64,000 nt of DNA from Novosphingobium sp. (GCA_024236175.1 JACKKY010000003.1:62001-126000); one strand, 5' to 3'; counted from the first letter of the stretch, positions 18,846 through 26,529 are shown. Made by a program: numbers and translations. The notes: generated from the sequence alone by a model not told the origin.

Positions 18846-19250
18846 GCCGCCGAAATTCTCGCGCCGGTGGCTGGTGACGCTGATGATCCGCTTGCCGGCA
18901 AAGCGCCGTTCCAGCTCGGCCAGCCCGCCCGCCAGCGCGGGGTCCTCGCCGATGCGCGCCGTCACCCAGTGCAGCGCGTCGATCACCGTATTGCCGGTGA
19001 CGTGGATGCGCGCGGGATCGACCTTCTCGGCCTTCAGCGCCCCGGCCGCCGTTTCGGTCGGCGCGAAATGCAGGCTGGCGATGGTGCCGATGATCTTGCG
19101 GTTAATCTCTTCGGGCCAGGGGTGGTAGATATTGCCCGACCGCAGCCCGGCCTCGACATGGTCGACCGGCACCTTGCGGTAATAGGCGGCCAGCGCCCCG
19201 CACATCGCCGTCGCCGTATCGCCCTGCACCATCACCCGCGCCAGCTTGGC
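18846..19250 (-). pseudogene. wecB: UDP-N-acetylglucosamine 2-epimerase (WecB) internal fragment
   Basis: About 135 codons match the middle of WecB, which makes UDP-ManNAc for surface polysaccharides. Recognisable motifs are MVQGDTATAMCGALAAYY, VDHVEAGLRSG, PEEINRKIIG and SHRRENFGG. Both the N-terminal third and the C-terminal half of the usual ~370 residues are missing. Right after the ENFGG motif the frame departs from the family; in another frame the DNA reads HDFIKLLFGGR and a stop near 18799, which may be the tail of a different deleted gene. It is a remnant, not a functional gene. Confidence 0.8.
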
Positions 19251-19611
19251 ACGGGGTGTTAACCAAGGGATAAGGGGGCGGGTGAGCTTTGCGATCCGCG
19301 CTCTCCCGCAGGGAGCACTTGGAACACAGTCCTGAAAGAGAAAAACCGGGGGGCAGTTCTCCTCTCGCGAAGTTGCAGAGGCTGACCTGAACGGCTGCCA
19401 CGAGCAACCGGCCATAGTGGCGTGAAGACGTGATTGCGTGCAACTTTGCGGATCGTGGACACCGCGGCGATCATCGCAAATCTCGGCGATGTAGGACAGT
19501 GCGGCTCCACGGGGCGGAAACCTGCTCGAAAATGAACCGATCTGGTAATTTCCCTGTCCTACACCTTAATGTTCTATTTATGTTCCAGCCTCGATTGCTG
19601 GAGCATAACGA
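19251..19611. other. Gap with no recognisable gene
   Basis: The 361 bp between the wecB fragment and the toxin-like gene contain no ORF that resembles a protein and no tRNA that I can fold by eye. The last 60 bp become AT-rich (ttaatgttctatttatgt) and end with CTGGAG 8 nt before the next ATG, so a promoter for the toxin-immunity genes probably lies here. Confidence 0.5.
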
Positions 19612-20628
19612 ATGGCATTTGACCTTCTCGTCGAAACGAAGAGTGTCCATCGGCTGGCGTTCGGCCATTACCTGCGAACCGGGCAACGGCTGACCAACCG
19701 AGAGTGGCTGGTGCGCCAAGAGCGCAAGTTCAATCCCTATCACGACGAGCTCGGACGTTTCACATCCCCGCCAGGCGTGACTGTGAGCTGGGGAAAGTAT
19801 GGTTCCCCAAGTGAGCGCAGGGTCAATGCCGGCCGTAGACGCGATACCGCTGAGACCGCGAGCGCAAACTCTCGCGAAGAGGACTCAAATAGCGGCGAAT
19901 TGCCCCTGCCACAGCCGAAGGCACCTGCCGCCGGATTTCGCAGCGAATTGGTCCGAGATGCTGTTTCGCCTCAGACGAACCACGCGGACACCTATTTCGA
20001 ACTCAATAAACGTCAGGCTTCGCTGAACCTTCTTCGCAAAGAAGCCGGACCAAATCCTGCCCCCATCGTCAAAGCGGATCTCGACGATTTTCAGAAGCGT
20101 CTTGATGCCGACCGCGCGCGTCTCGATGAATTATCCCGGGTCGCCGATCAAGAGGTGACCGAAATCCTGCGTGCTGGGCTCGCGCCCATCGATGTCGGGG
20201 CCGGTGCTATCAATATTGCTTCTGGTGACGGTGAAGTCCGGGATTACCTGTCAGTTGCCGGTGTTATTCCGATCGGAGGAGCGGTCGGAAGGGGCGGTAA
20301 AGTCGTCCAGCTTGGCGGAGCCTACAAGGTTGTCCGAAGGCTCAAGGACTATTACGCACATCACATGCCAGCAAAATGGGCAAGCCCTCTATCGCGTGGC
20401 GACGGACCGTCTATTGCCATGCTGCCAGAGGATCATGTGATGACGAAGAGCTACGGAGGTGGAGACGCTGCCAAGGCGTTTCGACAGAAGCAAAAAGACT
20501 TAGCTGATGAAGGTGATTTTAAGGGAGCACAACAACTCGAAATCGATGATATCAGGGAAAAGTTTGGAACACGATATGACGGTTCTATAGACCAGGTGTT
20601 AAAACATACTCGTGATAAAGGATATTAG
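19612..20628 (+). CDS. Polymorphic-toxin-like protein with predicted C-terminal nuclease tip
   Basis: 338 residues, no signal peptide. Residues 39-51 (KFNPYHDELGRFT) form a motif I associate with phage head or effector N-termini in sphingomonads. A helical stretch (about 150-185) is followed by a Gly/Ala hydrophobic segment (190-225, with IPIGGAVGRGGKVV) like the pretoxin linker of polymorphic toxins. The last ~95 residues carry HH (250-251) and PEDH (272-275), a pattern of His-based nuclease tips. CTGGAG lies 8 nt before the ATG. Codon use turns more AT-rich in the C-terminal tip than in the N-terminus. Two related immunity-like genes follow. The toxin role is inference. Confidence 0.6.
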   Translation: MAFDLLVETKSVHRLAFGHYLRTGQRLTNREWLVRQERKFNPYHDELGRFTSPPGVTVSWGKYGSPSERRVNAGRRRDTAETASANSREEDSNSGELPLPQPKAPAAGFRSELVRDAVSPQTNHADTYFELNKRQASLNLLRKEAGPNPAPIVKADLDDFQKRLDADRARLDELSRVADQEVTEILRAGLAPIDVGAGAINIASGDGEVRDYLSVAGVIPIGGAVGRGGKVVQLGGAYKVVRRLKDYYAHHMPAKWASPLSRGDGPSIAMLPEDHVMTKSYGGGDAAKAFRQKQKDLADEGDFKGAQQLEIDDIREKFGTRYDGSIDQVLKHTRDKGY

Positions 20629-20630
20629 CG

Positions 20631-21077
20631 ATGTTGTTCACAGTATTTCCCTTAAAAGGCGTCAACCAAATCGAATTCGGTATGACTGCGGAAATAGTTA
20701 GAGAGAAAATGAGCGGGAGGCTTGCAACGGGAGATATTCGCGCAAGATCAAAAGACCATCCAACAGACTACTATCAAGATGAGGGCGCATTCTTCTACTA
20801 TGATGAAGAAGGGTTCCTCGATGCTGTGGAGTTTGCTTCAGGGGCCAACGTCATTCTTGGCGGTGTGAGGCCGCTAGAACTGCCTGTCGGACAAGCCATT
20901 GCCGCTATGTCTAAGCTTGACCCCAATATGATCGTCGACGACGAGGGCGCGTTCTCCCGCCGCCTGAGCCTTGGCATCTGGTGTCCGTCGATCGATGAGG
21001 GAGACGACGAGCCGGTCGAAAGCTTTCTGGTGGGGAAACCCGGATACTATGATTTCCTGGACGCCGCTGCCTCGTAG
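20631..21077 (+). CDS. Immunity-like protein 1
   Basis: 148 residues, starting 2 bp after the stop of the toxin-like gene with AAGGA inside the end of that gene, so the two are translationally linked. Acidic protein without membrane segments. It shares with the next gene the N-terminal PLKGVNQIEFG, the central pattern of F-x-YYD-x-x-G-x-L-x-A-x-EF and the C-terminal PVES-LVG-GYYD pattern. AT-rich compared with the chromosome. Small acidic genes just after a polymorphic toxin are usually its immunity protein; I recognise no named immunity family. Confidence 0.6.
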   Translation: MLFTVFPLKGVNQIEFGMTAEIVREKMSGRLATGDIRARSKDHPTDYYQDEGAFFYYDEEGFLDAVEFASGANVILGGVRPLELPVGQAIAAMSKLDPNMIVDDEGAFSRRLSLGIWCPSIDEGDDEPVESFLVGKPGYYDFLDAAAS

Positions 21078-21148
21078 GCAAGACTTCACTGGGATCACTG
21101 CGAGTGCGGACGGTTGCCGAAATACGTTCGTGAACTAGACTATCGATC

Positions 21149-21592
21149 ATGGATTATAGCATCCATCCTCTCAAGGGCGTCAACCAAATCGAATTCGGGA
21201 CGCACGCGGAAGTCGTAAGGAAATCGATTGGCGGGGACTTCGAACAGTTTCGCCGGTGGAAGGAAATATATCCTTCGGATCATTTCGACGAACAGGGAGT
21301 GTTTTGCTACTATGACCCGGATGGCCACCTGGAAGCGTTTGAATTTCACGAACCCGCGCGCGTGTTTCTCAGTAAGGTAAATTTGTTGAGCCTTCACTTC
21401 AGCCAGGCGATGGCTCTTCTGACTAGACTCGATCAGGAATTTTCAAGAGACCTTGATGGAGCCGACTTTCGAAATCTCAGTATAGGGATCTACGCGCCTA
21501 GGGCCGAAGACGATGAGGATGTGCCGGTCGAAGGCGTCCTTGTTGGCAGATCAGGCTACTACGACGAGTTTTTCAGTTCCGATAACGCTTAA
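21149..21592 (+). CDS. Immunity-like protein 2 (paralogue of the preceding gene)
   Basis: 147 residues, clearly related to the upstream protein (PLKGVNQIEFG at residues 7-17; FCYYDPDGHLEAFEF; DVPVEGVLVGRSGYYD near the C-terminus) but diverged over most of its length. It lies 71 bp downstream on the same strand. Two diverged copies may protect against two toxin variants, a pattern known for orphan immunity genes next to polymorphic toxins. No toxin tip lies between them. Confidence 0.58.
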   Translation: MDYSIHPLKGVNQIEFGTHAEVVRKSIGGDFEQFRRWKEIYPSDHFDEQGVFCYYDPDGHLEAFEFHEPARVFLSKVNLLSLHFSQAMALLTRLDQEFSRDLDGADFRNLSIGIYAPRAEDDEDVPVEGVLVGRSGYYDEFFSSDNA

Positions 21593-21667
21593 GCGTATCC
21601 GAAGTGGGTTGGCTTTCTCTGCGCGATGTCGTGCAGCGTTGCGTTCCGCATTAGGGAATCCGGCTAG

Positions 21668-22018
21668 TTATTCAACTTTCGCTGACACAGCTTCCTCGCC
21701 TACGCTTTCCGGCTCCGATGCGGCGGGAGTCTCCAAAAAGAGAGCGGCGAGCGGATCGTTGATGTAGTAGTTTGACCTTCCAAGTTTGTGTTTGTGCTTT
21801 GAGAGAAATTTTGCATCATAAAGTTCGTCAAGATATTTGGCAGTGGTCTGACGTGTTTTGCCAAGTTCCCTTTGAACCAGCTCGATCTTTGTATAGGGGT
21901 GCCGGAAGAGCGTGTTTATAAAATCCTGTGAGTATATCTTGGGATACTCGTGGCGGATTTGTTGCTTATAGGCTGCCATCAGTCTGCGAATGTGCTCAAC
22001 CAGTGACAGTGTTTCCAC
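21668..22018 (-). pseudogene. Fic family protein, C-terminal fragment
   Basis: About 116 codons match the C-terminal helix and winged-helix region of Fic/DOC adenylyltransferases: PKIYSQDFINTLFRHPYTKI followed by RQTTAKYLDEL and LGRSNYYINDPLAALF. The catalytic HPFxxGNGR motif and the N-terminal ~250 residues are absent. Upstream the frame runs into the left inverted repeat of an IS3-family element (22021) and stops at 22040-22042, so the break coincides with the element edge. The rest of fic is not found on the other side. Could be expressed from a GTG as a DNA-binding remnant, but pseudogene is more likely. Confidence 0.72.
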
Positions 22019-22020
22019 AG

Positions 22021-22626
22021 TGACGTGCTCCCCTGATTGTTACCAGTCAGAGGTAGAGGCTCGCTCCTTCATGATGGTTGTCTGATGGGATGGCAACGTG
22101 TCTGGGGGCATGCCCCCAGACACGTTCGCCGGCGATCTCGGCGGGGGTCTTCCCGCGCAGTTTGGAATGCGGCCTGACATGGTCGTAATCGTGCCGCCAA
22201 GCGGCGCGCACGAAGCGAGCGTGCGCCAACGATGTGAACAGCGTTTCGTTGAGACATTCGTCGCGCAGGCGCCGGTTGAAGCTTTCGACGAAGCCGTTCT
22301 GCATCGGCTTGCCCGGCGCGATGTAATGCCACTCGACGCGCCGCTCCTGCGACCAGTGCAGGATAGCCGACGAGGTCAGTTCGGTGCCGTTGTCGCTGAC
22401 GACCGTGCGCAGCTTGCCGCGCAGGCCGATCAGGCGGGTCAGTTCGCTGGCAACCCTCGCGCCGGAGAGCGACGTGTCGGCCACCTCCGCCGTCGCCATC
22501 CCGGCTTCCTGCTCCTTCAATATCGCAATGATCTGCTCTTCGCTGAACGTGCTGCGCTTCATCTTCGTCCGACACCTTCACGTCGGACTCTACCAATAAT
22601 CGGCCACATTTCAGGGGAGCACGTCA
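22021..22626 (-). mobile_element. IS3-family element, internally deleted (606 bp)
   Basis: Bounded by a perfect 16-bp inverted repeat (tgacgtgctcccctga at 22021-22036; its complement at 22611-22626) beginning TG and ending CA as in IS3 elements. It is about half the usual 1.2-1.4 kb. It contains one ORF fusing the start of orfA to the end of orfB. The flanks (cacag on the left, ggcgc on the right) do not form a target duplication, so the sequence beside at least one end was rearranged after insertion. It could be moved in trans by a full-length relative because both ends are intact. Confidence 0.85.
22047..22562 (-). pseudogene. IS3 transposase OrfA-OrfB deletion fusion
   Basis: 171 codons. 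Residues 1-27 (MKRSTFSEEQIIAILKEQEA...) are the beginning of an OrfA helix-turn-helix; from residue 28 (ADTSLSGARVASELTRL) the protein continues as the C-terminal part of the OrfB integrase core. The join is in frame. The second catalytic Asp (SDNGTE) and the Glu (ESFNRRLRDE) are present, but the segment with the first Asp, most of the OrfA DNA-binding part and the frameshift region are gone. It cannot be an active transposase. Confidence 0.85.
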
Positions 22627-22636
22627 GGCGCGTTGG

Positions 22637-22871
22637 ATGCACCAATCCCTCCAGCAACGCGGCATCACGGCCTGTATCCCAGCCCAGCGGCAACGACGTC
22701 ACCTTCCCGACTGTGATCCCATCATCTATCGTCAGCGCGACCGCATCGAAAACATGTTCGTCAAGCTCAAGGATTGGCGCCGTATCCATACCCGATATGA
22801 CAGGTGTGCAGACCTCTTCCCCGCCCCCCATCACACTCGCCGTAATCTATATCTTCTGGATCAATCAATGA
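22637..22871 (+). pseudogene. IS5-family transposase C-terminal remnant
   Basis: The frame from 22637 reads the IS5-type C-terminus: GITACIPAQRQRRHLP, then YRQRDRIENMFVKLKDWRRI and HTRYDRCADLF. Near 22820 the frame shifts, and the end of the protein (ITLAVIYIFWINQ, stop at 22869-22871) continues in another frame. Everything before the remnant is missing, cut at the IS3 right end (22626). The following ggcctgaccct may be the old IS5 terminal repeat. Confidence 0.75.
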
Positions 22872-22905
22872 GGCCTGACCCTAGGCGCGACCGCGCGGCC
22901 TCCGG

Positions 22906-23553
22906 CTAGCGCTCGCTCAGTTCCTGCGCCTTCTTCGCGTGTTCCCAGAATTCGTCGCGGGAATTGGTCCGGGGGAAGGGCTCGTCCGGAACCGGCACGT
23001 CGAGAAAGGCGCAAAGCGGCTCCCAGCCCTGCTTCGCTTCGAACACCAGCAGCCGCTCCGCCGGAATGCGGCGCTGCACCTCGGCATTGTGGCGCTCGAA
23101 CGCGGCAATTACGTTCTCCTTGCTGAAGTCGTAGTTGAAGGTCTCCTGCGGAATGATGATTCCGCCGAAGCGCATCGGGTGGTCTGCCGGAATCTCGCCG
23201 GGCGTCGTCAGCCCCATCATCTCCATCGACTTCAGGATGGTCTCGCTCATGCTGTCGTACCAGCGCTCCGGATCGCGTTGCGAGAGTACGACCTTCGCAG
23301 CCGGATAGCGTTCGGCAAGCTCGGCATAGAAATGGCATCCCGGCCAGTCGACCGTCGCCCGGTAATTGCCGTAGATGTCTTCCCAATCGGATAGCTGGCG
23401 TTCGGCCGCCAGGTTCCACAAGGGCACCTGTTCGGGATTCGCGAGCACTTCGACCATGTGGTGGCACGGGCCGAAGCCCAGCTTCTCCAGCGCCAGCTTG
23501 AGCGTCATGGTCCCGGTGCGGCCCAGTCCGGCGCCGATCACGTCAAGAGCCAT
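22906..23553 (-). CDS. Sulfotransferase family protein
   Basis: 215 residues from ATG 23553 (GGGAGAA upstream). The N-terminal GAGLGRTGTMTLKLALEKLG (residues 6-25) is the 5'-phosphosulfate loop of the sulfotransferase family, and VVLSQRDPERWYDSM (about 92-106) is the 3'-phosphate region. Members transfer sulfate from PAPS; the acceptor is unknown here. It is divergent from the next gene and lies just outside the IS5 remnant, so it marks the right edge of the variable island. Confidence 0.8.
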   Translation of the reverse strand: MALDVIGAGLGRTGTMTLKLALEKLGFGPCHHMVEVLANPEQVPLWNLAAERQLSDWEDIYGNYRATVDWPGCHFYAELAERYPAAKVVLSQRDPERWYDSMSETILKSMEMMGLTTPGEIPADHPMRFGGIIIPQETFNYDFSKENVIAAFERHNAEVQRRIPAERLLVFEAKQGWEPLCAFLDVPVPDEPFPRTNSRDEFWEHAKKAQELSER

Positions 23554-23669
23554 TGTCCATTCTCCCGGTTTCCGGCGCGCCCGCCCGCGCCGGATTTGCG
23601 TCGTGCTGGCGGCCTTGTGTTTGCTGCGCTTCCCATCGCGCACTATTTGAAGGGGCGAAAGGGCTTTTT

Positions 23670-24389
23670 TTGAATCACGCCGTGCAACTCGACTTCGCCA
23701 GCTACAACATCCGCAAGGCCGTAGGCATCGACCGCCGGCGCGACCCGGACCGGATCCTCGCCATCCTCAACGAGATCGACGCGGACGTCGTCGCGCTCCA
23801 GGAGGCAGACCGCAGGTTCGGCAGGCGGGTGAGTGCGCTGCCGCTGCACGCGATCCACGAGCACACGCCCTATTACCCGGTCCCGCTCACGATGAAGCCG
23901 GACAGCATCGGCTGGCACGGCAACGCCCTGCTGGTGCGGCGGGGGATAGAGCTGGACGATGCCGCAGTTGTGCCGCTGCCGACCCTGGAGCCGCGCGGTG
24001 CGATCAGGGCCGATCTGATCGTAGCGCGCCAGCGCATCCGCGTCGTTGCCATGCATCTTGACCTGTCCGGCTTGCGCCGCCGCCATCAGGTACGCAGCGT
24101 GCTGGATCACCTTTCCGATTGCGACGGCGATTGCCCGACGGTGCTGATGGGCGATTTCAACGAATGGGCGCGCCGCGGCGGCTGCTTTCGCGAATTCGGC
24201 CGGGAGTGGCAGGTGCTGTCATGCGGGCACAGTTTCCCCTCGCGCCGGCCTGTCGCCCAGCTCGACCGCATCGTCGCCTCGCAGCAATGGCGCATCGTCG
24301 AAGCGGCCACGCACCACAGCCTGCTGTCCGCTCGCGGTTCGGACCACCTGCCGATACGGGCGAGTCTGGAGCTGCCGGGAGCAGGATGA
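23670..24389 (+). CDS. Endonuclease/exonuclease/phosphatase family protein
   Basis: About 239 residues. Motifs of the EEP fold: FASYNIRKAVGIDRRRD, DVVALQEAD (catalytic Glu), MGDFNEW (Asp/Asn) and the C-terminal SDHLPI (Asp-His). Substrate may be DNA, a phospholipid or an inositol phosphate; no lipid-binding extension is visible. The start is uncertain: TTG 23670 has AAAGGG upstream at good spacing and is preferred; GTG 23682 is the alternative. The frame is open further upstream over the divergent promoter but without family similarity. Confidence 0.78.
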   Translation: MNHAVQLDFASYNIRKAVGIDRRRDPDRILAILNEIDADVVALQEADRRFGRRVSALPLHAIHEHTPYYPVPLTMKPDSIGWHGNALLVRRGIELDDAAVVPLPTLEPRGAIRADLIVARQRIRVVAMHLDLSGLRRRHQVRSVLDHLSDCDGDCPTVLMGDFNEWARRGGCFREFGREWQVLSCGHSFPSRRPVAQLDRIVASQQWRIVEAATHHSLLSARGSDHLPIRASLELPGAG

Positions 24390-24455
24390 TCCCGGTGCGG
24401 CCTTCCGGATCGCGCCGAACCAAATTGTGAATCAATTCATAGCTTTGCCATCCTT

Positions 24456-24472
24456 GCAGCTGCCTAAAAAAT
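24456..24472. other. Left half of the hairpin invaded by the IS1595 elements
   Basis: The DNA left of the elements (gcagctgcc, 24456-24464) and right of them (aggcagctgc, 29215-29224) are complementary. Removing both elements and two copies of taaaaaat restores an 11-bp stem (gcagctgccta with taggcagctgc) closed by an A-rich loop. The insertion therefore fell in the loop of a palindrome between the EEP gene and glnK. Confidence 0.75.
24465..24472. repeat. 8-bp target-site duplication, copy 1
   Basis: taaaaaat directly precedes the left inverted repeat of the first IS1595 element. Identical copies are at 26457-26464 and 29207-29214. Eight base pairs is the usual duplication for this family. 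Confidence 0.88.
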
Positions 24473-24686
24473 GGCAATTATATACGTGACGTACCGACGA
24501 ATCGATGATAAGGAAAATGCCGACAGGCCGGCGCTTACAGAAATAGAGATTACGCCCGAGATGATTGAGGCGGGGGTGCGCGCGTATTATGATTGCGACA
24601 GGCGCGTCTTTGACCCGGAAAGCCTAGTGGCGGTGATATTTGAAGAAATGGCTATTGCCGGAAAACGTCTCGGCGCTCGCCCATGA
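24471..24686 (+). CDS. Small hypothetical passenger protein
   Basis: 71 codons as drawn. The ATG straddles the target duplication and the first base of the left inverted repeat, so the first ~7 residues are encoded by the repeat; a GTG at 24486 is also possible. The core EIEITPEMIEAGVRAYYDCDRR is a pattern I have seen in short uncharacterised alphaproteobacterial proteins. Its end overlaps the end of the convergent HEPN-like gene by 35 bp. Function unknown; lower confidence that it is expressed. Confidence 0.45.
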   Translation: MAIIYVTYRRIDDKENADRPALTEIEITPEMIEAGVRAYYDCDRRVFDPESLVAVIFEEMAIAGKRLGARP

Positions 24687-25257
24687 CCATATTTTTGCGA
24701 TCGGGCTCCGGCCCTGCACCGCCAATCAGATAGAAGGTCAGCTCAAAGCATGTTCGGATGAAACGTTCCCGCGGATCGTCAAGAGTGCTTCCTTTCATAA
24801 GCTCCGGCGCGCGCACCGGAGCGGTTATATGGACAAGGGTGTCGTGAAGCTCCTGAACATCGAAATCTAGGTATCCGCGCGTGTGTGCGAACGTATTTCG
24901 GATTGCGCGAATGCACCCAAGATCATTTCGAGTCTCAGGCCCCACAATCCCCAGGAGATACGCCATTTGAATCTTATCGCCTAAGCCACGGAGCACAGGC
25001 GCATCACTTGAAAAGAGAATACTATCAGTATCTGGCCTTAGATTTATGTGGGAAAGGATCGCCGTTTCCAGAGCCTGTTCCAAGACAGCACAGGAAGTGA
25101 TAACTATGTCCCTGTCATATGCAGGGTTGCGTGCTTTGCGTGATGTTATGCCATAGGGGAACATTTCTCCCATGGTAATTTGCATGAGATCGCCCCGCCT
25201 CAGTAGTTTTCTGAGGTTCTTGATTGCGTCTTTGCGAGGACTTTTTGACTCAACCAC
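24652..25257 (-). CDS. MltR/DUF4145-like protein with HEPN RX4H motif
   Basis: 201 residues from GTG 25257 (GGAA 7 nt upstream; TTG 25263 is the alternative). Predicted all-helical. The segment DIVITSCAVLEQALETAILSHI and the later LRGLGDKIQMAYLLGIVG resemble MltR/DUF4145 proteins. CIRAIRNTFAHTRG contains R120-x4-H125, the RX4H catalytic motif of HEPN ribonucleases, with Asn after the Arg and FAH as in many active members. No partner nucleotidyltransferase is adjacent; instead a small gene starts head to head, overlapping its first 34 bp. A HEPN-type toxin or defence role is inference; a transcriptional regulator like MltR is an alternative. Confidence 0.65.
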   Translation of the reverse strand: MVESKSPRKDAIKNLRKLLRRGDLMQITMGEMFPYGITSRKARNPAYDRDIVITSCAVLEQALETAILSHINLRPDTDSILFSSDAPVLRGLGDKIQMAYLLGIVGPETRNDLGCIRAIRNTFAHTRGYLDFDVQELHDTLVHITAPVRAPELMKGSTLDDPRERFIRTCFELTFYLIGGAGPEPDRKNMVMGERRDVFRQ

Positions 25258-25409
25258 AACCAAATTCCGATAGGGACCGAACGCCTGAGGAGGCCGACCT
25301 AGAACGTGATGCGCTTCTTCGCAAAGCGCTGGCGACTCCCCCGATCAGCAATGAGGATATCCTCAAGCGGTCGAAGGAGTCACACAGAAAAGGCCGTCAA
25401 TCGAAGTAG
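25224..25409 (+). CDS. Small charged protein with LATPP motif (partner 1)
   Basis: 61 residues from TTG 25224, chosen because GAGG lies 7 nt upstream; TTG 25245 is an alternative that reduces the overlap with the divergent gene. Highly charged, no membrane segment. The C-terminal half DALLRKALATPPISNEDILK and a Lys/Arg-rich tail resembles the small gene of the second element (AALKRMLATPP). Head-to-head overlap with the HEPN-like gene suggests joint control. Possible antitoxin or partner (inference). Confidence 0.55.
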   Translation: MRLCEDFLTQPQPNSDRDRTPEEADLERDALLRKALATPPISNEDILKRSKESHRKGRQSK

Positions 25410-25451
25410 CGTTTGCGCGGCGTTCCTATCTGGCGCGTCGGCTCGCAAGGA

Positions 25452-26387
25452 TCAGGCAACGAGCGGACTAGGTTGCCGGTACATGAGGCGTTTCCCGCGC
25501 GCACCTTTGACTGCCTCTGCGGTGCGCTCCGTATCCGTAAGATCGCGGGTGTTGTAACGGAAATCAAACTCGGTGACGTAGCGTTTCAGATGCGCTTCGC
25601 TGACATGGAAATAGACGCCGTTGATGCCCCTCTTGAGGATCGAAAAGAAGTTCTCGACGGTATTGGTGTGGAAATAGGAAGCGCGGCCATATTCGCCCAG
25701 ACCGTGCCTCACGACACCGTGACCGACATATTCCTTGCCGACCGTCTTATAGACCGAGTTCTCGTCGGTCATAAGCCAGCTTCCGCGATCCGCATTGGTG
25801 ACAAGCACATGTCGCAACGTCTTGGCGTTCACATTGGCGACGTGGAATGAGCGGACGCGGCCTTCACGTTCCACAAGCGAGACGACAGGCTGTTTGACAT
25901 GGATGCCGTAGCCTTTGCCGGTGCGCTTGGCCTTGTGGCGATTGCTGACCTTGCCGCCTACATAGGTTTCATCGGCTTCGATGGTCTTGCCATAACCGCC
26001 TATCGGCACGTCGCCTTCGTCTTTCATGGCCTCACGAATGCGATGCGCCATGAACCATGCAGATTTATAGGTAATGCCCAGATGGCGCGACAGCTCATTG
26101 GCGCTGATGCCCTTCTTGCCACCATTCAGCAGGCGGAAGGCCAGCAGCCATTTGTTGAGAGGGATTTTGCTGTCCTCGAAGATCGTGCCGACAGTCACCG
26201 TGAAAGGCTTGGTGCACTCATTGCACTTGTACACGCCGGGACGTGTGGACTTGCCTTTCAGCTTGGTAATGCGGTCCTGATCGACATTGCCGCAATGCGG
26301 GCAGACAGGACCATTGGGCCAATGCAGCGCCTCAAGGTGTTTGCGCGCCCTGTTCGCATCGCCGTAAATGGGGTTGGTGATGTCCAT
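25452..26387 (-). CDS. IS1595-family transposase 1
   Basis: 311 residues from ATG 26387; the frame is open upstream through the inverted repeat but the family N-terminus is MDITNPIYGDANRARKHLEA. N-terminal zinc ribbon (CPHCG, later CNEC), then the ISXO2-like DDE domain with EADETYVGGK (first Asp), LMTDE (second Asp) and HTNTVENFFSILKRG (Asn/Glu). Clearly homologous to the transposase of the adjacent element but diverged; the two are divergent and separated by the paired inverted repeats. Confidence 0.92.
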   Translation of the reverse strand: MDITNPIYGDANRARKHLEALHWPNGPVCPHCGNVDQDRITKLKGKSTRPGVYKCNECTKPFTVTVGTIFEDSKIPLNKWLLAFRLLNGGKKGISANELSRHLGITYKSAWFMAHRIREAMKDEGDVPIGGYGKTIEADETYVGGKVSNRHKAKRTGKGYGIHVKQPVVSLVEREGRVRSFHVANVNAKTLRHVLVTNADRGSWLMTDENSVYKTVGKEYVGHGVVRHGLGEYGRASYFHTNTVENFFSILKRGINGVYFHVSEAHLKRYVTEFDFRYNTRDLTDTERTAEAVKGARGKRLMYRQPSPLVA

Positions 26388-26456
26388 GGATTTGGTCCCT
26401 GATTGCAAGGACATACCTAGCTCGATGGGCCTTAGTACGTCAAGTATATAATTGCC

Positions 26457-26464
26457 TAAAAAAT
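26457..26464. repeat. 8-bp target-site duplication, shared middle copy
   Basis: A single taaaaaat separates the right end of element 1 from the left end of element 2. It serves both elements, showing that the second insertion used the duplicated target of the first. Confidence 0.88.
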
Positions 26465-26529
26465 GGCACTTATATACTTGACGTAGAAAGGGCGGAATGC
26501 GATAAGAGTCCATCACAAGGAAACGCCCG

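Larger units (their letters stand above)
24473..26456. mobile_element. IS1595-family element 1 with passenger genes (1984 bp)
   Basis: Ends are 21-bp inverted repeats (24473-24493 and 26436-26456) with one mismatch, starting ggcaattatata. Flanked by taaaaaat on both sides. Contents from left: a small ORF, an RX4H protein gene (minus), a small LATPP protein gene (plus) and the transposase (minus). IS1595-family subgroups with passenger genes are known. The element is AT-richer than the neighbouring chromosome. The transposase is full length, so the element may be active. Confidence 0.9.

Noticed and set aside
19251..19611. Possible tRNA or attachment site at the island edge.
   Set aside because: No cloverleaf with acceptor and T-arm could be formed by eye and no direct repeat with the right edge near 22871 was found.
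22098..22871. A 257-codon plus-strand frame spanning the IS3 and IS5 remnants.
   Set aside because: Most of it is antisense to the IS3 fusion transposase; only its last ~17 codons belong to the frameshifted IS5 end.
26436..26485. A near-perfect long hairpin with an A-rich loop, resembling a terminator between the two transposase genes.
   Set aside because: It is the two terminal inverted repeats of adjacent IS1595 elements abutting across their shared taaaaaat target copy.
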